A DNA stretch of 7,932 nucleotides from Candidatus Eiseniibacteriota bacterium. Its GTDB lineage: Bacteria > Joyebacterota > Joyebacteria > Joyebacterales > Joyebacteraceae. The position numbers and the translations under genes were made by a program. The DNA is taken from positions 1-7,932 of the forward strand of contig DAOVNE010000047.1 of the NCBI GenBank assembly GCA_030630395.1, in the 5' to 3' direction. Of this stretch, positions 1 to 6,146 are shown piece after piece (position 1 is the stretch's first letter; every line of letters begins with the position of its first letter). The notes under the pieces are model-generated. The model had not been told where the DNA came from and ran no database searches. It saw only the letters and a list, made by a program, of their open reading frames with translations.

Positions 1-2283
1 ACCCTCGTGGTCACTGTCGAGTCAGGCGGAACACCGCTCGACAAGGTCCTCGTCTGCGCCTACGCGGAGGGCGAGGTCTACGAGACGGCTCTGACCAACA
101 CAAGCGGCCAGGTGTCGCTCAGCATCAACCCAGTCCTCGCCGACACGGTCTGGGTGACGGTTACCGGACACGATCTCTACCCGTACGAGGGACACGCAAT
201 CGTCACGATCGACGGACCGTTCCTCGAGTACGACAGCCACGCGATCGATGACTCCGGGGAAGGCAACAACGACGGAATGCTGAGCCCGGGTGAGACCGTT
301 GATCTCACCGTCACCCTCAGGAACTCCGGTCCGGACGCCGCCGTCAACACTTATGGCATCCTTCGCACGACGGACTCGTACGCGACACTCGTTGATACGA
401 TGTCATCCTACGGCACGATCCCCGCCAGTTCGACGGGAACAAACTCATCAACGTATTCCCTGAGCGTCGCAGAGAACTGTCCGAACGGGCACAATCTCGC
501 GATCACCGTCTACGCAACCGCTGATGAGAGCCGCGCCACCTGGACCATCCCGGTGCCCGGAGTGACGATAGCGGCCGCTGATCTGGCCGTTCAGAGTATC
601 GTCATCGACGACAGCGGCACCGGCGACGGAGACGGCGTGCTCGAGCTTGGTGAGACGGCCTGGCTCAACATCACGCTCGCGAACGACGGGCTTCTGGGGC
701 TTCTCGATGTGGCCGGAGCGTTGACTACATCTGATGCCTACGCCGTTGTCACCGACGCAGAGGCTGATTTCGGCGACATCGGTATCGGCGGCACGGGATC
801 AAACGCCGGGAACTCGTTCCGCGTGAGCGTGAGCCCGAACGCGCCGCCCGCCCACGAGATTCTGTTCGAACTCGCGGCCACCGGCGTCGGCGCCACGTAC
901 AGTCACAGTCAGGATCTCGATGTCGAGGTCACGCTTGGTGGGCTGTCATCTGAGGGCCCGACAGGACCGGATACGTACGGCTACTACGCGTATGATTCCA
1001 CGGACACGTGGACCGGTCAGGCGCCCGTCTACAGCTGGGTAGAGATCACCGGAGTCGGCTCCATCATCTCCGCGATCACGAACGCGGATGCGGCCACGAC
1101 GGTTCTCTCACTCCCCTTCACGTTCAAGTACTACGGCGTGGACTACACGCAGATCTCGGTCTGCTCGAACGGCTTCGTTGCACTCGGGTCGGAGGACTAC
1201 CGGTTCGGCGACAACTCCGGCATTCCCGATACTCACGGCCCGGAAGCCATGGTCGCGCCCTTCTGGGACGACCTCGATCCATCGGCTGGTGGTGACATCT
1301 ACGAGTACGACGACACCGCCAACCACCGCTACATCGTGCAGTTTGACGCCAACGTGCACTACGGCGGCTCAAACCCCGAGACCTTCGAGGTCATCCTGTA
1401 CGATCCGGCCTACTATCCGACATCGTCCGGCGACGGCGAGATCGTCTTCCAGTATGAGGACGTGCGGAGCATAGGCACGGCAACGGTCGGGATCGAGAAC
1501 CACGCGGAGACTGACGGCATCCGGTACGTCTACAACGGCAACTACGATGACAACGCCGCGACAATAGACAACGGGATGGCCATCAAGTTCACGACTGAGG
1601 CGCCCGACCAGGCCGATGTGTGGCTTGCGGTCGACGCTCAGACAATCGATGATTCGACCGGCGGCGACGGGGACGGAGTTGCGGAGCCGACCGAGACGTT
1701 CGATCTTATCCTCACACTCATAAACAGCGGTGCTTCCACGGCCTCGGGCGTGACGGGCACGATCTCGACGACCGATCCTGATCTGATCATCGTCGACGGA
1801 TCGGCCGACTTCGGGAGCATCGCAGGCAGCGCATCCGGAGACAACGCCGCGTCGCCGTTCGTTGTGACGGTATCAGGCTCGCCGGCAGATGAGACGGCTG
1901 AGCTCGACCTGCACATCTACTCGGGAAGCCGCTACGACGCATACGACATCGTGACGATCACGATCGATCTCACGGGAACCGGCGTCGAGGATCCGGAGAT
2001 TCCGCTGGCGTTCGCCCTGAGGCAGAACTACCCGAACCCGTTCAGGGGCGGCACAGCGTTGGCGTTCGCTCTCCCCAGACCGGCTGAGGCGAAGCTCGAT
2101 ATCTACAACGTAGCAGGCCGGAGGATTGCGACTGTCGTGAGTGGGAACCTCCCGGCGGGCAATCACCTCGTGACGTGGGACGGCACCGATACACGCGGCG
2201 CCAAGGTCCCGGCCGGCATCTACTTCTACCGCTTCGAGGCCGACGGGTTCGAGAGCACGAGGAAGATGATTCTTCTGAAGTAG
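1..2283 (+). CDS. Secreted multidomain protein with T9SS sorting signal, probably C-terminal part of a C25 (gingipain-like) peptidase; 5' partial
   Basis: The frame is open from the first base, so the start and any catalytic domain lie upstream; the GTG at position 7 is not a credible start. Numbering from that GTG, residues 1-70 resemble the Ig domain that follows the catalytic domain in gingipains: they share the D-K/G-V-L and the A-L-T-N-x-S-G pattern seen in the complete peptidase next door. Residues 80-187, 191-308 and 538-655 are three related Ig-like repeats, each opening with an acidic IDDS-G-DG-GET type motif. Residues 320-530 form a nidogen-like module (Y-G-Y-Y-A-Y, LPFTFKYYG, CSNGF, APFWDDL, GDGEIVFQY, VGIE). 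Residues 675-758 are the PNPF...LLK sorting domain. The gene ends in two adjacent TAG stops (2281-2286) and faces the minus-strand peptidase. The secretion signal and Ig architecture are well supported. Membership of family C25 is inference; another secreted peptidase family is possible. Confidence 0.85.
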   Translation, partial: TLVVTVESGGTPLDKVLVCAYAEGEVYETALTNTSGQVSLSINPVLADTVWVTVTGHDLYPYEGHAIVTIDGPFLEYDSHAIDDSGEGNNDGMLSPGETVDLTVTLRNSGPDAAVNTYGILRTTDSYATLVDTMSSYGTIPASSTGTNSSTYSLSVAENCPNGHNLAITVYATADESRATWTIPVPGVTIAAADLAVQSIVIDDSGTGDGDGVLELGETAWLNITLANDGLLGLLDVAGALTTSDAYAVVTDAEADFGDIGIGGTGSNAGNSFRVSVSPNAPPAHEILFELAATGVGATYSHSQDLDVEVTLGGLSSEGPTGPDTYGYYAYDSTDTWTGQAPVYSWVEITGVGSIISAITNADAATTVLSLPFTFKYYGVDYTQISVCSNGFVALGSEDYRFGDNSGIPDTHGPEAMVAPFWDDLDPSAGGDIYEYDDTANHRYIVQFDANVHYGGSNPETFEVILYDPAYYPTSSGDGEIVFQYEDVRSIGTATVGIENHAETDGIRYVYNGNYDDNAATIDNGMAIKFTTEAPDQADVWLAVDAQTIDDSTGGDGDGVAEPTETFDLILTLINSGASTASGVTGTISTTDPDLIIVDGSADFGSIAGSASGDNAASPFVVTVSGSPADETAELDLHIYSGSRYDAYDIVTITIDLTGTGVEDPEIPLAFALRQNYPNPFRGGTALAFALPRPAEAKLDIYNVAGRRIATVVSGNLPAGNHLVTWDGTDTRGAKVPAGIYFYRFEADGFESTRKMILLK
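244..1731 (+). repeat. Three diverged acidic Ig-like protein repeats (IDDSG...GET motif)
   Basis: Core motifs lie at 244-330, 604-690 and 1645-1731. Each encodes I-D-D-S followed by a Gly/Asp-rich loop, an E/D-x-x-E-T step and then L-x-L/V-T-L-x-N-S/D-G, which starts a CARDB-like beta sandwich. The loop spacing (D-D-S-G-x-G-D-G-D-G) resembles calcium-binding loops, though calcium binding is inferred. The first two copies are adjacent; the third is separated from them by the nidogen-like module at about 964-1596. The repeats are diverged in DNA, so this is an old protein repeat and not a recent tandem duplication. Confidence 0.7.
2029..2280 (+). other. T9SS type A C-terminal sorting domain of the first protein
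   Basis: This 84-residue segment starts at Tyr-PNPF and ends at Lys. It carries PNPF, NVAGR, WDGTD, AGIYFYR and a final ILLK. It aligns without gaps to the ends of the other two proteins in the window; by hand count it is 34/84 identical to the peptidase's. The fold family is the FlgD-like Ig sorting domain, which in known systems is recognised by the outer-membrane T9SS machinery and usually removed afterwards. Confidence 0.85.
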
Positions 2284-2344
2284 TAGGATGTGCCGGACGG
2301 GGATCTCGCAGTAGGGATCCCTGACCGGCTCACGACAGCAGACG

Positions 2345-2388
2345 CAGAAAGGGGCCGCTCGAATCAACCGAGCGGCCCCTTCTGTTTT
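2345..2388. terminator. Bidirectional intrinsic terminator between convergent genes
   Basis: A perfect 13-bp stem (2349-2361 with 2369-2381) encloses the 7-base loop AATCAAC. The stem extends by three pairs (CAG with CTG) past one bulged A. On the plus strand it is followed by TTTT (2385-2388); on the minus strand the stem runs into TTTCTG. It lies about 60 bases after the first gene's stop and about 25 bases past the peptidase stop, so it can serve both. The T-tract is stronger in the plus direction. Confidence 0.85.
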
Positions 2389-2409
2389 CCAATATTAGCT
2401 ACGGAACGT

Positions 2410-5400
2410 CTACTTCAGGAGAACCATCCTCGACTCGAGCGACTCGTCGCCGACATCGAGGCGGTATACGTAGACACCTGAGGCAACGGCCGCGCCGTTC
2501 GAGTTCGTCCCGTCCCACATCACCTGGTTCAGTCCGGCCTCGTACTCACCATCGGCCACGACCTTCACAAGCCTGCCCGCTACATCGAAAACCGACACCT
2601 TCACGTGACCCGCGCCCGGCATCGCGAATGCGATCTCGGTCATCGGGTTGAACGGATTCGGGTGGTTTCCGTAGAGCAGAAGTGAGATCGGGATGTCGCC
2701 GATGCCCGTCGACTCAACGTGCAGGGTGACCGGTACGATAACCCGGGCGCCGCCGTTTGAGTCGATGAGAAGGTCAGCGTAGTAGTCGCCCTCCGCCATC
2801 CCAGCGGTATCGAACTGGATCTCGATGTCTGCTGTCTGCGAGGCGTTCACTGAACCGTTCGCCGGAACAGCCGCCAGCCAGTCAACCGGCACGAAGATCG
2901 AGAAGAGCGCGTCGCTCGTGTCCTCGATCGGGGGCACGGTCTCACCGGTGACTCTCACAAGACACTCGTCAGAGGCATCGGCTGCGATAAGCCAGCTGTG
3001 ACTGCCGTCGTTCGGCGTCGATCCGACGATGTCGTACCAGGAAGCGCCGTTGTCGGTTGAGTAGCTCAGGGCAACTGACGCGAATGCACCGGTCCAGGCC
3101 CAGGCAACGTCGTGCGGGTTGCCTATGCCCCACTCCTCGCCACCGTTAGGCACGGTCAGCGTGATCGTCGGTCCTGGAGGTCCACTGAGCGTCACTGTGC
3201 CACTCACCGCGTGCGGAGGACTCCCGTAGTTGTCACCGGTCAGCCCGAAGTCAATCTCAAGATCTCCACTGAAACCGGCGTCGATCGTAACGTTCACGGT
3301 CGCCACCCCAAGCTCATATGGATAGATGACATTGGAGGCGTTGCCGATCCAGTCCACGGAGGCCCCGTCCCCTGTCGTTCCATCCCACACGAGCTCTCTG
3401 CTCGACGTGACAGGAGAGAAGTTGGTGCACGTGTTCACCGTGACACCGACGGGGAAGTCGAGATTGATCTCCTCGATCCACTCCTGGTCCGAACTTCCGT
3501 TGTACGCGGAGAAGACGATGTCGATCGTCGTTCCCGGTGTGTACTCGGAAGGATCGGACGTCACAGAAGAACCGGTCAGATCCCTGGCCCCTCCGCCATC
3601 CACGATGTCGATCTGGTAATTCAGGACCGAGAGAGCCTCGCCGATGTTGCCTACGTAGAGCGTCCGGCTGGTTGTCTCACCGGACTCAAGCGTGACATCG
3701 AAGCTCGTGGGACTGACATCGATAATGGGAGTGTACGTCGGTCCCACTGTAACCGTACCGAAGTACGGCAGCGCGTTGAACGATGTCACCGTGAGCACAA
3801 GATCATCGCCGTCGCTGAGCGTCTCGACGATCGCTATCGCAGCATCCCCGCTCGCGTTCGTGAGCGCGGAGCCGTAGAGAACGCCGTCATAGTAGAGAGC
3901 GCAGAGCGCTCCCTCGACACCCGTGACCTCTACATCGAACGTCGCGGCTGCCGACTCTATCTCGCTGTCGTGTACCACCGTCACAGATGCCGGCGTGTCT
4001 GTCGACACCCTGAGCGACGGGTCGCCGAACACGATCCACGTCTTGAACATGTTCATGCCGTCGGTGCCGTACGTGTCCATCATCTTGCAGCTGCCGTTGA
4101 AGCAGATGCCGCCGAAAGTCCGCTTCTCCCCAGCCACGAGCAGATCCGTCATCTCATCCTGCCCGTCCATGGGGGAATTCCACGACTGGTTGATGGAAGA
4201 CATGTAGGCGCCGATGGCCCCGGAGGGCTCGCTGCCGTGCGTTGCCCTCAGCCACGCCTCGCCGAAGCACGTGTAGTTCGTGAACTGGCCGTTCACACAA
4301 GCGACGCTGACGATGAACGGAAGCATGTTGTCGTTCGTGAGCGCGTTCACATGGCTTGTGGAGAAACCTGTCGAACTCCAGCTGTACGTTGAACCGTGGC
4401 CGGTGTAGTTGATGAAGCTCCGACCGTTGTTGAGAGCATTCGTGACCATCGAGGCCGTTCCGCTCGGATCGTAGATCTGGTCTACTTCCGTATACGTGAA
4501 ACCGAGGAGATCGGTCCGGATGTTGTCCAGGTGCTGGTTGTCGTACTCGTTGTCGTCGCCCGGTCCCTGGTTGGACGCGACACCCATGCCCTTGTGGTAC
4601 CACGCGCCGCCGGACTGCGGGTACTTCTCATACTCGACACTCCGAAGGACCTGCGTCTCCACCTGCGCCACAGACTCAGCCGAGAAACGGCCTACGAACA
4701 GCTCCGGGTAGTTGTCCGAACCCGCAACCAGCGAGTAACTCGGATCAGACGCTCCGCCTCCTGAGCTGAGAGAGGGGACCTGTGCAGCATCGCCGACCAA
4801 CAGAACGAATGTGAGGCCGTTCGCGTCGTAGTAGTCCTGTATGTAGTTCTTGATGCCGGTGGAGGTGCTGCCTGCATCCGTCACGCTCACCATCTCACAG
4901 GGAACACCCATCTGCTTCTTCCACTCGACAAATGGCTCCATGGCCGTCATGAAGCTTCCGTAGGAGATGACGAGCATGTTGCCGATTTCGCCGACCGATG
5001 TGTACCGGTCAAGCCTCACGTGATCGTAGTTCAGGAAGTGACTGGAGTAGATGCGCTCAAACTCGGCCACCCTGGTCTGATTCGGATTGCGCTCGAGCAC
5101 ATTGATGCGCCCGGAGCCGGTCGAGTAGACCTCTACGATGACGCTCGTGTAGACTCTCAGCGTCTTCGTGGCCGGATTGTACTGGAAGGGGTTCAAGACG
5201 ATCGTCAGACCTCTCACGTCACGCATGATGTACGGCTCGCGTGCGTGAGCTGTCTCTTCTGGGAACCACTGATCGGTCTGATAGAACGAATCGAAATCGT
5301 AGGAGACCGTGGCAGGATCTATGTTCCTTGTGATGATGCCCTTCGATGGTGCGACGGGCACATCCTCGAAATCCACATAGCTCGTCCCCAGAACGCGGAC

Positions 5401-5706
5401 ATCCATCTCCGCATCATTGGGGATGATGATGCTCCTGGCCACAACCGGAAGCCCGGGAAGACCTCTCTCCAACATCTTCCCTTCCGTGCCGATGGTGATC
5501 TCGTAGTACGTATCGCCATCGATGTCCACGGGGCTCTTGTCAAAACTGCCGAACTCGTACTCGATGACGGTCCGGGTATCATCTGCCACAACCACGTCAA
5601 CAGCAACAGCAACGGCATCGGTGTCGCTACTTAGCGTCACTGTCTCAGCTGCCGCGCCGAGTGCGAGCAAGGCCAGAGCGGCCAGTACCAATCCTGCTAT
5701 CCGCAA
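2410..5706 (-). CDS. Gingipain-family (C25) cysteine peptidase, Arg-gingipain-like, secreted with T9SS sorting signal
   Basis: The predicted protein has 1098 residues from a TTG start preceded by GGGGGGTG. Residues 1-20 are a signal peptide (MRIAGLVLAAL... ending AAA before Glu). Residues about 44-234 are a C25 propeptide. Arg234-Tyr235 matches the position where RgpB is processed. The catalytic domain runs from about 235 to 568, with NYPELFVGR (332-340), YTGHG with catalytic His437, ACVNG with catalytic Cys470, INQSW (Trp509), GQDEM, RTFGG and VFGDPS. The His-Cys distance of 33 equals that in RgpB (His211/Cys244). Asp389, Trp509 and Met513 align with the RgpB Arg-binding pocket (Asp163, Trp284, Met288), so cleavage after arginine is predicted. 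Residues 573-656 are the C25 Ig domain, 846-938 a KNH-like domain, and 1015-1098 the sorting domain. Gln380 stands where RgpB has Glu152. A GTG at 5802 would add 32 residues before the signal peptide and has no ribosome-binding site. Confidence 0.93.
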   Translation of the reverse strand: MRIAGLVLAALALLALGAAAETVTLSSDTDAVAVAVDVVVADDTRTVIEYEFGSFDKSPVDIDGDTYYEITIGTEGKMLERGLPGLPVVARSIIIPNDAEMDVRVLGTSYVDFEDVPVAPSKGIITRNIDPATVSYDFDSFYQTDQWFPEETAHAREPYIMRDVRGLTIVLNPFQYNPATKTLRVYTSVIVEVYSTGSGRINVLERNPNQTRVAEFERIYSSHFLNYDHVRLDRYTSVGEIGNMLVISYGSFMTAMEPFVEWKKQMGVPCEMVSVTDAGSTSTGIKNYIQDYYDANGLTFVLLVGDAAQVPSLSSGGGASDPSYSLVAGSDNYPELFVGRFSAESVAQVETQVLRSVEYEKYPQSGGAWYHKGMGVASNQGPGDDNEYDNQHLDNIRTDLLGFTYTEVDQIYDPSGTASMVTNALNNGRSFINYTGHGSTYSWSSTGFSTSHVNALTNDNMLPFIVSVACVNGQFTNYTCFGEAWLRATHGSEPSGAIGAYMSSINQSWNSPMDGQDEMTDLLVAGEKRTFGGICFNGSCKMMDTYGTDGMNMFKTWIVFGDPSLRVSTDTPASVTVVHDSEIESAAATFDVEVTGVEGALCALYYDGVLYGSALTNASGDAAIAIVETLSDGDDLVLTVTSFNALPYFGTVTVGPTYTPIIDVSPTSFDVTLESGETTSRTLYVGNIGEALSVLNYQIDIVDGGGARDLTGSSVTSDPSEYTPGTTIDIVFSAYNGSSDQEWIEEINLDFPVGVTVNTCTNFSPVTSSRELVWDGTTGDGASVDWIGNASNVIYPYELGVATVNVTIDAGFSGDLEIDFGLTGDNYGSPPHAVSGTVTLSGPPGPTITLTVPNGGEEWGIGNPHDVAWAWTGAFASVALSYSTDNGASWYDIVGSTPNDGSHSWLIAADASDECLVRVTGETVPPIEDTSDALFSIFVPVDWLAAVPANGSVNASQTADIEIQFDTAGMAEGDYYADLLIDSNGGARVIVPVTLHVESTGIGDIPISLLLYGNHPNPFNPMTEIAFAMPGAGHVKVSVFDVAGRLVKVVADGEYEAGLNQVMWDGTNSNGAAVASGVYVYRLDVGDESLESRMVLLK
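2413..2664 (-). other. T9SS type A C-terminal sorting domain of the peptidase
   Basis: The last 84 residues (1015-1098) begin His-PNPFNPMT and carry FDVAGR, WDGTN, SGVYVYR and a terminal MVLLK. By hand count 42 of 84 positions are identical to the third protein's end without any gap, and 34 of 84 to the first protein's. This is the expected substrate tag for export through the outer membrane by T9SS. Confidence 0.88.
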
Positions 5707-5710
5707 GACA

Positions 5711-5718
5711 CACCCCCC
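5711..5718 (-). promoter_or_regulatory. Ribosome-binding site that fixes the TTG start of the peptidase
   Basis: Read on the minus strand the site is GGGGGGTG, four bases before TTG (5706-5704). It pairs with the anti-Shine-Dalgarno sequence with one G-U wobble. The hydrophobic signal peptide begins directly at this TTG, and no ATG or GTG lies in frame between it and the mature protein's N-terminus. The same bases can pair with CACC at 5727-5730, so the site may be partly hidden in a small hairpin. Confidence 0.75.
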
Positions 5719-5742
5719 GATTTCGAGGTGACAAGTTAGTGG

Positions 5743-5779
5743 CCCGCCTTCCAGAAATGTAATCGCATCCGGAAGCGGG
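5743..5779. other. Hairpin in the peptidase mRNA leader
   Basis: Arms 5743-5752 and 5771-5779 (CCCGCCTTCC and GGAAGCGGG) form a 9-bp stem with one bulged base and an 18-base loop. On the minus strand it sits in the untranslated leader about 37 bases before the start codon and has no following U-run, so it is not a terminator in that direction. On the plus strand it is followed by TCTCTTTT, as in a weak intrinsic terminator that could stop antisense transcripts. Its function is unknown. Confidence 0.45.
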
Positions 5780-5870
5780 TCTCTTTTGATCGTCGAACAC
5801 ACAGCAATACAAGCTGTCAGACCGTAACCAACAGCCGATTACCATCTTAGGGACACTTCTGAGTGCATAT

Positions 5871-5898
5871 ATTATACCACAGAAACACAATTTGTCAT
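5871..5898 (-). promoter_or_regulatory. Sigma-70-type extended -10 promoter for the peptidase gene
   Basis: Read on the minus strand: ATGACA (5898-5893), a 16-base spacer, then TATAAT (5876-5871) preceded by TGG, which makes an extended -10. Five of six -35 bases and all -10 bases match the consensus. The local sequence is AT-rich in an otherwise GC-rich window. Transcription would start near 5864, giving a leader of about 158 bases before the TTG start. Confidence 0.75.
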
Positions 5899-6075
5899 TG
5901 CCATTTCTGCGGCACCGTCTGCCCTTTTGATGCAGATGGAGGCTCCCAGGTGCTCCAAATGCCGCCAAATCAGCAGTCTTGGCGGCAATCCTCCACCGTG
6001 TGGGCCCAAGGCCGGCTGCCGACGGCCGCGCGGGCGGTCCTTCACAGGGCTCTTCGTGGCCCGTGCCTGGGGCAG
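5899..6075. other. Intergenic stretch without a supported gene
   Basis: This stretch lies between the peptidase promoter and the terminator of the upstream gene, inside a 440-base gene-free region (5707-6146). Open frames cross it on both strands, but they run through the terminator or the promoter, lack ribosome-binding sites and resemble no family I recognise. The only clear structure is the inverted repeat at 5960-5987. The part from 6000 to 6075 is rich in GGCC/CCGG and shows nothing I can name. Confidence 0.5.
5960..5987. repeat. Perfect 9-bp inverted repeat upstream of the peptidase promoter
   Basis: TGCCGCCAA (5960-5968) and TTGGCGGCA (5979-5987) are exact reverse complements separated by 10 bases. 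The dyad lies about 62 bases upstream of the -35 element of the peptidase promoter, where an activator could bind. It could also be a weak minus-strand terminator, since three T's follow in that direction. No regulator is encoded in the window, so its role is undetermined. Confidence 0.5.
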
Positions 6076-6123
6076 AAACAGGAAGCGGGGCCCACTATTC
6101 GGGTGGACCCCGCTTCCCCGTTT
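6076..6123 (-). terminator. Intrinsic terminator of the P-domain protein gene
   Basis: A 10-bp perfect stem (GGAAGCGGGG 6081-6090 with CCCCGCTTCC 6108-6117) continues, after a C-A mismatch, with four more pairs toward a 7-base loop, and has an outer AAAC/GTTT pairing. Read on the minus strand it lies about 25 bases after the TAA stop at 6149-6147 and is followed by TGTTTCTG. It separates the P-domain gene from the peptidase gene, which has its own promoter. Confidence 0.8.
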
Positions 6124-6146
6124 GTATCAGATCCTATGATCGGATC

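Noticed and set aside
1638..1916. Minus-strand frame opposite the third acidic repeat
   Set aside because: It is a shadow of the plus-strand coding sequence, with no start signal or recognisable domain.
3112..4392. Long plus-strand open frame (426 codons) opposite the peptidase
   Set aside because: It lies wholly antisense to a gene with clear catalytic motifs, is rich in Arg and His as expected for a GC-rich shadow frame, and shows no recognisable domain.
4160..4575. Assignment as lysine gingipain (Kgp type)
   Set aside because: The regions after the catalytic Cys (INQSW, GQDEM, RTFGG) and the Asp near the active site match the arginine gingipains, not the corresponding Kgp segments.
5707..5802. 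N-terminal extension of the peptidase to the GTG at 5802
   Set aside because: It would place 32 residues before the signal peptide, crosses the leader hairpin and has no Shine-Dalgarno sequence, whereas the TTG at 5706 has a strong one.
5707..5864. Possible riboswitch in the long peptidase leader
   Set aside because: I could not match it to any riboswitch consensus I know; only a single hairpin and the ribosome-site hairpin are visible.
5645..5968. Minus-strand frame across the peptidase promoter and leader
   Set aside because: It spans the -10 and -35 elements, overlaps the signal-peptide coding region in another frame and has no plausible start signal; a short leader peptide from the ATG near 5846 is also unsupported.
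5927..6139. Plus-strand 70-codon frame with a CxxC...CxxxxxC pattern resembling a zinc ribbon
   Set aside because: It has no ribosome-binding site, runs through the terminator hairpin at 6076-6123 and overlaps the 9-bp dyad; the cysteine pattern is most likely chance.
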